Source: Blattamonas nauphoetae
Taxonomy: Eukaryota; Preaxostyla; Oxymonadida
Direction of reading: 5' to 3'
DNA length: 64,000 nucleotides
Assembly (NCBI GenBank): GCA_033064195.1
Contig: JARBJD010000043.1
Location: forward strand, 62,001 to 126,000
The notes under the pieces were generated by a model. The model was not told the origin of the DNA. It saw nothing but the letters and a program-made list of their open reading frames with translations, and made no database searches. The translations under genes and the position numbers were made by a program. This document shows positions 32,820 through 43,954 of the stretch, one piece after another (within the stretch, counting starts at the first letter, position 1; each line of letters begins with the position of its first letter).

Positions 32820-33536
32820 CTCAAATGACGCGTCGAAGCCGCCTCTCTCGAATGACTCCAACTCGTTTCTGCGGACTCTCCTCGGATGTTGTGAATGCGC
32901 TGGTTGCTGGTGCAGACGAACAGATTCTGGGATCGCCTCCAATCGTCCAGAAATGGATTGCTCTTCTGTGTTGGTCGTTCTCAACGCGGCTGTCTTTGAC
33001 TGTCACATCGTCAACCATCCTCTCTCCACACAATTCCTGGCGTCCCCGAACGATGCATTGTGACCAGATCATCTTTCCCAATCTCGACTTTTGGCCATCT
33101 CAGAAACACTTCTCGTTTATCTCGTCGAAATCGGATGCACCCCACATTCACGCCATTCCACAGCCATCCACAATTGGTTCTCTGATCATCAAGCCAGTTG
33201 AATATCCTCTCACTTATTATTCCCGTTCCTGCAACCAAGCTCAAACAGCCTTCCGAAATCGAAGAATCAAAGCAACTCCCGACGACTCTATTTCTCAACA
33301 CCAGGTTTTCTCTGCCTGATACATCGTCAGAGTTGGAACAACTTGTTGCGCAACAGGTTCCTGCCGTTCGAGAGCGTGTTCTTTTCACGAAGCGAAAAGA
33401 GGCTCATCAGGTCACTCAAACGGCTCTCTGATGTCGATTTCGGAAAATGTGCAAGTTGGATAGTCAATGACAGGAAAGGAAGGAATGGCGAAGCCCACGA
33501 GACGCTGTTCAGATGGCTCTTTTGGAAGGCTGATTG
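32820..33536 (+). pseudogene. Tail of unit 2: relic exon and gamma cassette
   Basis: One frame reads FCGLSSDVVNALVAGAD, GSPPIVQKWIALL, TRLSLTVTSSTILSP, then RPRTMHCDQIIFPN. Here CGA stands where most other units have TGA (RP-stop-TMHC). The usual GTGTGT intron is missing. Instead a gamma cassette follows, with RLSDVDFGKCASW and NDRKGRNGEAHETLFRW, shared only with unit 9. It is probably the remnant of a longer ancestral gene whose front part is the 358-residue frame. Confidence 0.5.
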
Positions 33537-33642
33537 ATCGCCCGATTTCTCGCCCTTTGGACTGTGCATGCGTTGAATCGCTGCTCAGACGATGAGGAAC
33601 TCCACCACGCCAACACTCCTCCAAACGAGCTCTCTTCTCATA

Positions 33643-34114
33643 GTACCCGGATAAACCCGTTAAGTCGGATAAACCCGTTACCAACATACCCCACTTCACA
33701 TTGATCATTTTGTTCTGACGACTGATATGTTGTGTGGAAAAGAAAGTAATCGGTAGAATTCTGAAATGATTTGTCTCTTATTTAGATGTTTGATCGAGGT
33801 CTATGGGTCATTTCAAAACGATGAATGACCAGCCACGACACCCTGCATGTGATGCTGAGTACAAAGAGGTTGCATCTCAATGTACCATCCCTTGGACGCC
33901 TGGGAAGACATTGGCTAAGTTCCGAGCAAATTTCGACTTACATTTTTCTCATTCCATTTCACAATCATTCTTTCAACAGTAACTCCTATTTTAAAAATAA
34001 TGAAGAGAGTAATGAACGGGAAGTGGAAGGATAATTTTAGTGAAGAGGGGGGACAGCTATGCTCATGTGGAATGGTTAACGGGTTTATCCGCTCTAACGG
34101 GTTTGTCCGGGTAC
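33643..34114. mobile_element. TA-flanked inverted-repeat MITE, 472 bp
   Basis: The ends GTACCCGGATAAACCCGTTA and, inverted, GTACCCGGACAAACCCGTTA each lie next to TA (33641-33642, 34115-34116). Within each end the motif GGATAAACCCGTTA is repeated in tandem. This is a Tc1/mariner-type non-autonomous insertion in the tail of unit 2. No coding content was seen. Confidence 0.75.
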
Positions 34115-34179
34115 TATCAACACTGTCGTCACTCTCTTCAGATCGCCGTCCATTCCACTCCAAACGATAGAATGTTGGC

Positions 34180-36660
34180 ATGTTAATTGGATTGGACGTT
34201 GCCAATGTTGGACTGGACAATCGACCTCTATTGGACATTCATTTTTAGACTTGCTTCTCTCATCCTCAATTCACTCATTCAATCATTTTCACAAAGAAAT
34301 GACAATAATCACTTAAGAAATAGCGAAATGGAGATAATTTGATCATATTTAGCCAAGTGTGAATCTCGACTTGATCCACCCACCATTGGACGTCATTGGA
34401 CGTGACTGGACATTTCGCTGAAATTTTTTTTCTGAAGTCTACACAATTAGTGCATCCCGTTTATTGAGGTTTTGACGAGTCGGCAAAATTGGACAGTCCA
34501 ATGGACTGTCCAGTCCTGGACTGTCCAATCGACACCAATTAAGGGATTGAGTTACATCCTCATCTCAATTACGGTTTGATGTTCACATGTCTCTCTCACT
34601 TTTTTTGAATACTAGGCGACTTCGTCTCGGTTTTGAAATACCGTGGGGTCATAAATCGCGACGCAAAGTCAACAGATCTAGAATTCATTCATTCTTCCCC
34701 AGACACAACATCTCTCACCCCACGATTGATATCACCATCGAATCTCTATGCTTGAACTCAAATGTGTGAATTTCTCATTCTAAATTCTTCTTTTATTCCT
34801 TTCTGTTCCAGCCTTCGTTTCGCATCCTTTCCTCAAAGTTCTGCCTCGATGATACGTGACTTTTTCACTGGTGAGATCAACTTACTTGAGTTTCTTCAAT
34901 TTATGATGTGGAATCCGATATTCTCTGTATTCAGGTCGCTTCTGCGGCTATGTCAATCGTTGGGATGATCTGTGTGATCATTTATATCTTCCCTGTTGTC
35001 TTAATCAATGTTCAGGCATCTGAGTAGTCCCATCAAAATAGGTAAAACTGGGATCAATTGATGTCAGTGCCTAAATTTGTACTGAGATCATATTTCAACT
35101 CTTTTCCTTTGAGATTTTCTCATTATCACTTCATTAATCATGTTCAATTCACTTCTTGTTTTCACATAATGCTCTTCAATATTTCAGACAGCTCTTATTT
35201 CCCAAAAACACGCACGATCACAATCACCAACACTTCTTTTTTCGATGTATTCCCTTCATTGACTTTAGTCAGTGAGAAAAAACCATCAAAGAAGACATAA
35301 TAACGCATTATCGACTTGTTTTTATAATTATTGTTGTAGAACAAACTGAAACAGCAGCACCCAAAGTTTGCATTTTCATGATCTATGAAGTGACCATTTT
35401 CCTTTTTACTTTTTTTTCCATTCAAATATCATATATAAGAAGACTTTTTTGAAATGAAAGAAACGAAATGGTATTGTAGGTATTTAGTGGGATCAGATCC
35501 GACTGGGATCACTGGGATCAAATCAGAAGCCTGTCAATGTTTGTTTGCTTCTTCTGCTCATTCTTTCAATTCTTCTCTTCTCATAGCAACTGAGATTCAT
35601 TGCATGATGACTCCTCACAATGTGGGGGAATGAGTTCTTTTTCATTGGAATATGAATCTCTACTGCTCGTATGCACAGATTCATCCTCTACAGTATGTTC
35701 TCTTTCATGTTTTTCCTCATCTTCCAGATATATTTGTCCAAACGCATTGGTGAGCGCTGACCTGCTCGATCACCATTGATTGTGTTCTGGACACGCCTCT
35801 GCTCCTGTTTGGAATCATCCGCATATTTCCAAAGAATTGCAGTCAAATGCAAGAATTTGTATTCTGGATACCTTGACGGATATTCACAGCAATTGTGATG
35901 ATTCTTGGTATCATGTTTAGGTCCACTCTCAACCACACCCAAGCCCTCATCTCCACAAGTATCAACGCTGTGTGTGCTCGAACCAATTCATCAGAGAAGT
36001 ACCGCGTAACTGTCTTGGCGGAATCAAAAAGGCTGTCTGTGACTCATCGAACTATTTCTCCAAGGAGTTGGGTTACTGCGGCACAACTCTTCTAACTTCG
36101 GGAAACTCAGTGTCGATGATGATTCTCTTCACCTCTGTGGTTGATGGTCGGGTCAGTATGTCTTTTGAACGAGATTGTTGTTGACACCTCCGGATGTCCA
36201 CATTTCTCTTGTTTGTCATTCCGCATGCCTCATTCATTTTCTTCTCTCTCATTCCAGTTCTTTCCCCGTGTTGGTTATCTGCATCACTCCTCATTGCACA
36301 TGTTACGATTGTGGCTGCCCAGCACGTCGTTCACAACAAAGATAAGAATGAATAAACTGCAGCGGCGTTTTTATATTCATGGGAGGAAAGGAACATATCG
36401 GCCCAACTAACAAGATATCAGCAAGAATTCGAGATCTCACATCAACAGTACAGATCCTCGCAAAGTTGTAAACTGAAATATCTTTTTCTTTCAATTGGTT
36501 TTATTTGGGGTGCATTTCATGTACACAACGACAAATCGTTCATTTAACAATCCCTGCGGAGAAAATATGTTCGGAGCCAAATAACCAATATCATGGGTCA
36601 GATCTCTCATCGCCCAAATAGGAGACTGGACATTGGACTGGACAATCCCACCTCGACTGG
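34180..36660 (+). mobile_element. Composite insert with TTGGAC repeats and host-gene-like exons
   Basis: This segment splits the tail of unit 2. Repeats of TTGGACTGGACAATC lie near both edges (about 34203 and 36633, same orientation), and palindromic TGGACTGTCC copies lie at about 34490-34540. Between them, exon-like pieces with AG/GT edges occur. Around 34925-35012 a hydrophobic segment, VASAAMSIVGMICVIIYIF, reads as a membrane span. Around 35923-36156 the frame reads VHSQPHPSPHLHKYQRC, FIREVPRNCLGGIKKAVC and KELGYCGTTLLTSGNSVS, like an extracellular domain. This looks like a captured membrane-protein gene fragment, itself hit by the hAT MITE at 35013. Exact ends are uncertain. Confidence 0.4.
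35013..35533. mobile_element. hAT-type MITE, 521 bp, 8-bp target duplication
   Basis: The left end is CAGGCATCTGAG and the right end, inverted, CAGAAGCCTG, flanked by TCAATGTT at 35005-35012 and 35534-35541. Near the right end GTGGGATCA-type motifs repeat, as in the relatives at 13237 and 55308. No transposase. It interrupts a hydrophobic exon-like segment that ends at VVLINV. Confidence 0.82.
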
Positions 36661-36689
36661 ACACAGCTTAACAGGCCAAATAGAATGGA

Positions 36690-37145
36690 CTCCACAACTC
36701 GGCTGGCCCAATCGGAACTGGAATTCTCAGCCATCTCGTTCCTCTGCTGGAATTGGATTCCGCGCTTGCGTTTTGGTTGTTCATCACTTCCATCGCAACC
36801 AGACGAGTTTGGAGTTGCACTGTTGTCATTTTCTGATGTTGAGCCATTCTTCGATGGAACACGGTTGGATTGGCCTGCCCTGATTCTGTCCTGCTGACTC
36901 AATTTCTTGCTTTTCTGAACACGAACTCTTCTTCACTGAACTGGACGGTATCAATATTGAACAAAGCCCAACTCACGCCCAATTGGGTGAACATGCCATT
37001 TTCGGAATCAGAATGCACTTGTCATCTCTTCACCATGAACGAGAATCATTACTCGTTTTGTCAGTCCATCACACTCGCAACTCTCCACTTTCCACAATTT
37101 GAAATTGTTGGCTTCATGTGCGTTGGTGGTTGTTTTCGAAATTGA
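36690..37145 (+). pseudogene. Rest of unit 2 tail, alpha cassette
   Basis: The alpha last-exon reading resumes here after the inserts: LPSQPDEFGVALLSFSDV, then FFDGTRLDWPALILSC and a stop. In another frame it goes on with EHELFFTELDGINIEQSP. The alpha reading is shared with units 4, 6, 7 and 10. It confirms that the sequence from about 33.6 to 36.7 kb is inserted within one array unit. Confidence 0.55.
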
Positions 37146-37348
37146 TTATTGTTTGGATGCGGACATTGAATGAGAAACTCCCGTTGAAAGAGCAAAATGC
37201 CAAACAGAAAGATATTCGTTGCCAATGACGATTCATTTCGTTCTTCTGTTCAACTTCTTTTTCTTTCTTCAATCAATTCGTTATTGGTTCAAGTGTCTGT
37301 TGTTGGTCTCTCAATGACGAACAATGGGATGATCCTCAAACCGATTCA

Positions 37349-38434
37349 ATGGAAAATGAAACAGTTCCTTTGAAAACTTCTCACGAAACCTTATCGAATG
37401 GTTCTCAGCAATCACATTCGACTATCAGGGTTCACGAAGAGCCTTTCCTGTCCTTCGATGAAAACTCAGAATTGTCGTTTGATGAGAACTCAACCATTTA
37501 CAATTCACTTGTTGCCCTGGTGAAAACCGACTACCAATTGGACAATGCACTTCAAGACAGAGCCGCCCAATTTTTGGAAAGTCTCGAACCAACGCTGTTC
37601 CAACCAGAATTTGTGAACCAACTCGTGACTGACCTCGTTCCTTCTTCAGCCGGATCGACTTCTGGGTTTGTGGAGAGCATTTTGACACTGCTGTCATCTC
37701 CTCACTTGAAGGTGTTCTATGCAGCTTTCTCGTTCCTTTCTGCCACGATGGATGCTTCTCCAAAAGAAATTCTGTGTCTTCACTTAGAGTCTGAAATCAT
37801 ATCAAATGTGTTAACTACTGTTCAACCTCACACACGGCAAATATCAGAAAATGGAACGATATTCGGCAAGCTCGTCCATACCATCGCACATTGCCTCCAA
37901 CTCGCGAGTCCTTTTGATGTCAATGAAATTGGCATCACTGCACCCGACCAATACAACCATCGTGAAATGATCTTTCAGAAGGTCGTACTCCCATCGTCTC
38001 AATTTGTGACATTTCTGATCACAAATCGACACATCCTCAATGGAGAATTTTTTCCCTCTTTTATGATTCTATTGGACAGATTCATTGAAATAGGCCCATT
38101 TCATCGTCCAACATTGGAGTTTGTTATCGCATCTCCGATTGTGATGGCATTCTCAAGTTGTCTCTCGTTCTTCGAACGGGATGGTCATTTCTTCATTTAT
38201 TTCAACAACATCAACCGTTCACTCAGAGAATGGAAGACCGAAGGTCCAGAAGTGGTCCAATCTGGAAAACAGATCCTGCAAGCTCTGTTTTCGGAAGGCT
38301 TCGAGGACACACTCGAACAGATGCTACAATTCGCCAATGACGACTCTTATTTCAACGTGGTAGTGGATGACTGCCTGGGGATCTCACAGAAACTGGGATC
38401 GAATGTGGAATTCACTAACGACGATGATGAATAG
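37349..38434 (+). CDS. Array family copy 3, 361 residues
   Basis: Start MENETVPLKTSHETLSNG. All family blocks are present: EPFLSFDENSELSFDENS, SLVALVKTDYQLD, VTDLVPSSAGSTSGF, QPHTRQISENGTIF, YNHREMIFQKVVLPSSQF, FHRPTLEFVIASPIVMAF, EGPEVVQSGKQILQAL, FSEGFEDTLEQ. The ending is acidic, GSNVEFTNDDDE. Between blocks the sequence differs strongly from its neighbours, for example after LEPTLFQPEF. It is intact, with no signal peptide or membrane span. The block QWDD just before the start is in frame here too, so a longer leader or 5' exon is possible. Confidence 0.8.
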   Translation: MENETVPLKTSHETLSNGSQQSHSTIRVHEEPFLSFDENSELSFDENSTIYNSLVALVKTDYQLDNALQDRAAQFLESLEPTLFQPEFVNQLVTDLVPSSAGSTSGFVESILTLLSSPHLKVFYAAFSFLSATMDASPKEILCLHLESEIISNVLTTVQPHTRQISENGTIFGKLVHTIAHCLQLASPFDVNEIGITAPDQYNHREMIFQKVVLPSSQFVTFLITNRHILNGEFFPSFMILLDRFIEIGPFHRPTLEFVIASPIVMAFSSCLSFFERDGHFFIYFNNINRSLREWKTEGPEVVQSGKQILQALFSEGFEDTLEQMLQFANDDSYFNVVVDDCLGISQKLGSNVEFTNDDDE

Positions 38435-38436
38435 AA

Positions 38437-39312
38437 TAGCGAGGACGAAATTGCCTCTCTCGAATGACTCCAACTCATTTCTGCGGACTCTCCTCGGATG
38501 TTGGGAATGCGTTGATTGCTGGTGCGGACGAACAGATTCTGGGATGGCCTCCAATCGTCCAGAAATGGATTGCTCTTTTGGGTTGGTCGTTCTCACCGCG
38601 GCTGTCTTTGACTGTCACATCGTCAACCGTCCTCTCTCCAAACGATTCCTTGCGTCCCTGAACGATGCATTGTGACCAGATTATCTTTCCCAATATCGTC
38701 ATTCGAACGATCTCCGATTCACTTCTCGTATTTCTCGTCGAAATGGGATGCAGCCCACATTTCAGCCCTTCCACTGCCATCCTCGATATGTTTGAGGTGT
38801 GTTCTGCTATATTGTCATTTTTTTCATTCAATCGACATATTCTAATTTTTCTTCTTTCTCCATCTTCCTCTCATTTTGTCTCATCTCTTCATCATCATTT
38901 TCTCCCATTCTCTCCCGCACAGCTAAAACACTGGATTTTGGTCCTTGTTGTGCCAACTGTTTTTTTCGTGTTGAAGAATCGTCGATCATTTCCACCTCAC
39001 AAATCCACGAATTTTTCATTTCCATCCAGTCATTTGTTGATGTTCAGTCAATGTCTGGTGGATAATTCTTGATTTATTTTGCCCTTCCCCTGTTTTGGTG
39101 ACGAGTTTTCTGACTTTTCTGAACACGAACTCATCTTCACTGAACTAAACGATATCACACTTGGCCAGGTCACAACTCCCCTCTCTTTGTATCAACATGC
39201 CATTTTCGAACACACTTGCGACGATCATGTCTTCGAAATGGGCGTGAAACGTCGCCTTTCTTCATCCGTCTATCCAGACTCAGCAGTATCTCCAGTCCAG
39301 ATTTCCACATGA
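38437..39312 (+). pseudogene. Tail of unit 3: relic exon, 126-nt intron, beta cassette
   Basis: The relic exon frame reads FCGLSSDVGNALIAGAD...GWPPIVQKWIALLGWSF, with TGA at RP-stop-TMHC, and reaches PSTAILDMFE. The intron-like 38797-38922 starts GTGTGT and ends CGCACAG. The beta last exon, 38923-39072, reads LKHWILVLVVPTVFFVLK and HLLMFSQCLVDNS then TGA. Past the TGA the same frame continues ILPFPCFGDEFSDFSEHEL. Confidence 0.5.
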
Positions 39313-39557
39313 CTGGCTTCATCTTCTTTGTTGCTTGCTGTTGGAGGGAGAACATCATGGACACGCTGACATGGACAGAGAAACTCTCGCTGAATGTTCA
39401 ACATGTGACACAGGGAGATGGTTGTTGTTAATGATGATTCATCTCATTCTTCTCTTCATTGTAAATACTGTCTACTTTGAAATTTGTCAATTATGTCATT
39501 TTTTACACAACGACATTGCTTGAAGAGTTGCGATGGGATGATCAAATTTTCAATTCA

Positions 39558-40649
39558 ATGGAGAACCAACCAGTTTCTTCGAACTCTTTCATTGAAGCCT
39601 GTTTGAAAGACTCACCCACAACACACTCGGGAGTCGAAACAGATCATGAACCATTCCTGAATTACATTTCGAACACAGAATTCTCTTTTGATGAGAAATC
39701 AAGACTTTACAATTCGCTTGTGGCCCTCGTTAAAGCCAAGTACCCATTTGACGATGCTCTTCAAGAGAGAGCTGACCGATTTCTGAACGACCTCGAGCCG
39801 GAGTGGGGGCAGGAAGATCTCGCAGATCAACTTGTCACCGATCTTGTTCCCTCATCGGGAGAATCACACTCAGAGATTTTAGCGAGCATTCTCACTCTTC
39901 TGTCGTCTCCTCATTCGACGTTGAAGACAGCAGCGATGTCATTCCTCAATGAAACGACCCGTTTTTGCTCTTTACAGAACAGATATCGTCTCGTGGAGTC
40001 GGATATTGTCACCAAACTGTTAACGACTGTTCAACCTCACACTCTACCCATTCCAGCAAATGAAGAGATAGTCGATAAACTGATCACAATCATCGTCAAT
40101 TGCCTCCAACTCTCAATTCCATTCTCTCTCAAGAAAATTGGCGTCACTGCTGCCGTTGAGAAATACAACCATCGTGAAATTGTCTTGCAAAAGGTGGTGA
40201 TTCCATCGTCTCAATTTATGACATTTCTGATCTCAACTCGATACATCCTCAATGGGGACTTACTCGATTCTTTCATGGATCTATTGACAACACTCCTCGA
40301 AATAGGCCCATTTCATCGTCCAACATTGGAATATGTTCTCGGATCTCCGATTGCGATGGCATTCTCAAGTTGTCTCTCAATCGTCGAAGACAATGGTTGT
40401 CTCTGGACTACCCTCAGTTTCATCCACTCTTCACTCAGGGAATGGACTGAAGAAGGCCCAGAAGTGGTCCAATCTGGGAAACGGACAATGCAAGCACTGT
40501 TTTCGGAAGGCTTCGAAGACACACTCGAACAGAAGATGAAGCACAACAAGGGTGGAAATTATGTTCATGGTGTTGTCACCAATTGTCACTTCATATCGGA
40601 ATTTCTGGGATCGAATGTGGAAAGACCGCAATGGTTGCATCGTCAATGA
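39558..40649 (+). CDS. Array family copy 4, 363 residues
   Basis: Start MENQPVSSNSFIEA, chosen by alignment with the sister copies; the frame stays open for 27 codons upstream through RWDDQIFNS. Blocks: EPFLNYISNTEFSFDEKS, SLVALVKAKYPFDD, VTDLVPSSGESHSEI, QPHTLPIPANEEIV, YNHREIVLQKVVIPSSQF, FHRPTLEYVLGSPIAMAF, EGPEVVQSGKRTMQAL, FSEGFEDTLEQ, ending ERPQWLHRQ. The Trp in PQW matches a TGA in copies 5 and 7 (PQ-stop), so this copy ends a few codons later than they do. Intact. Confidence 0.8.
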   Translation: MENQPVSSNSFIEACLKDSPTTHSGVETDHEPFLNYISNTEFSFDEKSRLYNSLVALVKAKYPFDDALQERADRFLNDLEPEWGQEDLADQLVTDLVPSSGESHSEILASILTLLSSPHSTLKTAAMSFLNETTRFCSLQNRYRLVESDIVTKLLTTVQPHTLPIPANEEIVDKLITIIVNCLQLSIPFSLKKIGVTAAVEKYNHREIVLQKVVIPSSQFMTFLISTRYILNGDLLDSFMDLLTTLLEIGPFHRPTLEYVLGSPIAMAFSSCLSIVEDNGCLWTTLSFIHSSLREWTEEGPEVVQSGKRTMQALFSEGFEDTLEQKMKHNKGGNYVHGVVTNCHFISEFLGSNVERPQWLHRQ

Positions 40650-41560
40650 CACGTCGAAACTGTCTCTCTCGAAGAACTCCAACTCGTTTCTGTGAACTCT
40701 CCTCGGATGTTGGGAATGCGCTGATTGCTGGTGCCATCAAACAGATTCTGGGATCGCCTCCAATCGTCCAGAACTGGTCTGCTCTTTTGGGTTCGTCGTT
40801 CTCAACGCGACTGTCTTTGACTGTCACATCGTCAACCGTCCTCTCTCCAAACAATCCCTTGCGTCCCTGAACGACACATTGTGACCACATTATCTTTCCC
40901 AATCTCGACTTTTGGCCATCTCAAAACACATCTCGATTATCTCGTCGAAATGAGCTGTACCCCACACTCCCGTCCTTCCACAGCCATCCGCGATGTGTTT
41001 GAAGTGTGTTCTCATTTTTTGTGCTTCTTGTGTTTGTGCCATCAGCACTCTCTGTGAATCGTTCATCTCTCATCACTCCTTTCTTGTCTCATCTCTTCAT
41101 CCTCCTTTTCTCTCAATCTCCAATCCCAGCAAGCAACGTGCATTGGATCTTGTCGACATATCCCACATTTGTTCATGTTGATAGTTCGTCGTTTGTCGCC
41201 TCCAACACAACCAGCCGAGTTCGGAGTTGCACTGTTGTCATTTTCTGATGTTGAGCCGTTCTTCGATGGAACACGGTTGGATTGGCCTGCCCTTCTTCTG
41301 TCCTGCTCACTCAATTTCTTGCTTTTCTGAATTCGAACTCTTTTTCTCTGAACTGGACGGTATCGGTCTTGAACAAAGCCCAACTCGCGTCCAATTGTTG
41401 CAACATGCCAGTTTCGGAACAATTCTGTTCTTGTCATCTCTTCCCCATGAGCGAGAATCGTTGCCTCTTTTTGTCCGTCCCTCACAATCACAATTCTCCA
41501 CCATTAACGATTCGAAATCACTGGCTTCACCTGCGTTTATGGTTGGTTTGGAAATTGATT
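40650..41560 (+). pseudogene. Tail of unit 4: relic exon, 126-nt intron, alpha cassette
   Basis: The relic exon frame reads FCELSSDVGNALIAGA and SPPIVQNWSALLGSSF. Intron-like 41004-41129 starts GTGTGT and ends ATCCCAG. The alpha exon 41130-41330 reads LPTQPAEFGVALLSFSDV, then DWPALLLSCSLNFLLF and a stop, slightly longer than in sister units. Further downstream EFELFFSELDGIGLEQSP is open in another frame. Confidence 0.5.
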
Positions 41561-41756
41561 AATGCTCGGATGCGAACATTGAATGAGAAACTCACATCAA
41601 AAGAGAAACACGAAAGACAGGAACGTGTTTGTTGCCAGTGATAATTCATTTCATTCTTCTCTTAATCTTCATTTTCTTTATTTGGAGAATTCGTTAATTG
41701 TTCAAGAGATTGATCGTCTGTTCGAGACACCATGGGATGATCCACCTCTCTTTTCA

Positions 41757-42830
41757 ATGGAAAATGAAACAGTTTCTTTAAAAGCTTCCGATGATGCCTT
41801 ACCGAATGGTTCTCAGGAATCACATTCATCAATCGATCCAGAAAGTGAACCATTCCTTAATTTCGATGTGAACTCAAAATTGTCGTTTGATGACAAGTCA
41901 GCGCTTTGCTCTTCACTTGTTGCCCTCGTGAAAGCTGAATATACTTTTGACAAAACCCTTCAAGGCAGAGCTGTCCAATTTTTGAAGAGCCTCGAACCAA
42001 AATGGAACGAACAAGCTACCACGAAACTCGTGACTGAACTCGTTCCCTCTTCAGCCAGATCACCTTCTGGCTTTATTGACAGCATTGTAACTCTTCTGTC
42101 ATCACCCCATTCGAGAGTGGTTGGAGCGGCGTTGTCGTTTCTGTTCGAAACAACATTGCGGTCATCATCTGCGATTCAATCTCGTCTCGTGGAGTCCGAT
42201 CTCATATCGAAAGTCATGGCGCCTGTCCAACCTCACACGCTTCAAATTTCAGGAAATGAAAAGATAATCGACAATCTGATCAACATCCTCATCGAATGTC
42301 TCGATCTCGCATATCCATCACGTCTCTTCTCTCTTGGCATAACTGAAGCAGTCGACGCATTCAACCATCATAATATGATCTTTCAGAAGGTCGTGCTCCC
42401 ATCGTCTCAATTTGTAACGTTTCTGATCTCAAATCGATACATCATTAATGGAGCCCTGTTCCGTTCATTCGTGGTTCTAGTGAGCACTCTCCTTTTCGTC
42501 AGCCCATTTCATCGTCCGACATTGGAGTTTGTTCTCCCGTCTCCGATTGCGATGGCATTCTCAAGTTGTCTCTCGTTCGTCGAAGATAATTTGGTCAAGA
42601 AGCGTGTTCTCGCCAAAATCAACGATTCACTCGGAGAATGGACTGAAGAAGGCCCAGAAGTGATCCAATCTGGGAAACGGATCTTGCAAGCTCTTTTTTC
42701 GGAAGGCTTCGAAGACACGCTCGAACAGATGACGATGAACGAAAGGGAAAGTTATGATGGCAACGACATGGTTGAGTATTGTCACTCAATCTCGGAATTT
42801 CTGGGAGCGAATGTGAAAAGGCCGCAGTGA
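41757..42830 (+). CDS. Array family copy 5, 357 residues
   Basis: Start MENETVSLKASDDALPNG. The frame is open for 58 codons further upstream, including PWDDPPLFS immediately before the Met. Blocks: EPFLNFDVNSKLSFDDKS, SLVALVKAEYTFD, VTELVPSSARSPSGF, QPHTLQISGNEKII, FNHHNMIFQKVVLPSSQF, FHRPTLEFVLPSPIAMAF, EGPEVIQSGKRILQAL, FSEGFEDTLEQ, CHSISEFLGANVKRPQ, then TGA. Intact. In this copy alone the tail frame SLERLHNDFCGLSSDVG is in register with the gene, although two TGA codons lie between. Confidence 0.8.
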   Translation: MENETVSLKASDDALPNGSQESHSSIDPESEPFLNFDVNSKLSFDDKSALCSSLVALVKAEYTFDKTLQGRAVQFLKSLEPKWNEQATTKLVTELVPSSARSPSGFIDSIVTLLSSPHSRVVGAALSFLFETTLRSSSAIQSRLVESDLISKVMAPVQPHTLQISGNEKIIDNLINILIECLDLAYPSRLFSLGITEAVDAFNHHNMIFQKVVLPSSQFVTFLISNRYIINGALFRSFVVLVSTLLFVSPFHRPTLEFVLPSPIAMAFSSCLSFVEDNLVKKRVLAKINDSLGEWTEEGPEVIQSGKRILQALFSEGFEDTLEQMTMNERESYDGNDMVEYCHSISEFLGANVKRPQ

Positions 42831-43750
42831 TTGCTTCTCAAATGACACGTCGAATCCAACTCTCTCGAAAGACTCCACAATGATTTCTGCGGACTCTCCT
42901 CGGATGTTGGGAATGCGTTGATTGCAGGTACCGATGAACAGATTCTGAGATCGCCTCCAATCGTCCAGAAATGGTTTGCTCTTTTGGGTTGGTCGTTCTC
43001 AACGCGACTGTCTTTGACTGTCACATCATCAACCGTCCTCTCTCCAAACAATTCCTTGCGTCCCTGAACGATACATTGTGACCTGATTATCATTCCCAAT
43101 CTCGACTTTTGGACCATCGCTAAAACACGACTCGTTTATTTCGTCGAAATTGGATCCATCCCGCATTCCCGCCATTCTGCAGCCATCCACGATCTGTCTG
43201 AGGTGTGCCCTGTATTTTCTTTTTTCTTTTCGTTCCATCGGCCTTTTCTGTATTTTGGTCTCATTGTCTTCCTCTCCTTTTTGTCTCGTCTCTTCATCCT
43301 CCTTTTCTCTCATTCTCTCCACATCAGCTAAAACACAGCATTTTTGTCATTATTTCGCGAACTGGTTCTTTCGTGACAAAGAATCATCGTTCTTCAGCAC
43401 TTGACGAAATCTCTTTTTTTCAATTCCCATCCAGTCATTTATTGATGTTCAGTCAATGTCTGGTGGACAATTCTTGATTTATTTTGCCCGTCTGTTGTTT
43501 CTGTGACGCTTTTTCTGGCATCTCACAACACGAACTGATTCTCACTGAACTGGACGATATCGACATTGAATGAATCACAACTATCGTCCTATTGTTTCAA
43601 CATGCCATTTTCGGAACAATTCTGTTCTTGTCATCTCTTCGCCGTGAACAAGAATCGTCGCCTCTTTTTGTCCATCACTCTCTCAACTCTCCACCATCCA
43701 CGATTCGAAGGTGGTGGCTTCGGCTGCGTTGGTGGTTGGTTTGGAAATAG
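42831..43750 (+). pseudogene. Tail of unit 5: relic exon, 125-nt intron, beta cassette
   Basis: The relic exon is in the same frame as copy 5: NSLERLHNDFCGLSSDVG, RSPPIVQKWFALLGWSF, then TGA at RP-stop-TIHC, then DLIIIPNLDFWTIAK through HDLSE. Intron-like 43203-43327 (GTGTGC...CATCAG). The beta exon 43328-43477 ends HLLMFSQCLVDNS then TGA. This is the best guide to the ancestral reading frame of the tails. Confidence 0.5.
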
Positions 43751-43954
43751 ATGATTGTTCGGATGTGAACGTCGTCTGAGAAACTCCCGTTGAAAGTGAA
43801 ACATACCAGACAGGAAGATATTTGTTGCCAATGATGATTCATTTCATTCTTCTCTTAATCTTCATTTTCTTTATTTGGAGAATTCGTTTGTTGTTCAAGA
43901 GTTTGTTGGATTTCGCTTAACAACGGACAATGGGATGATCCTCCTCTCCTTTCA

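Noticed and set aside
32762-33319. A 185-codon frame after copy 2 as an independent gene
   Set aside because: It is the relic tail exon, open here only because the usual TGA reads CGA; it has no separate start or leader.
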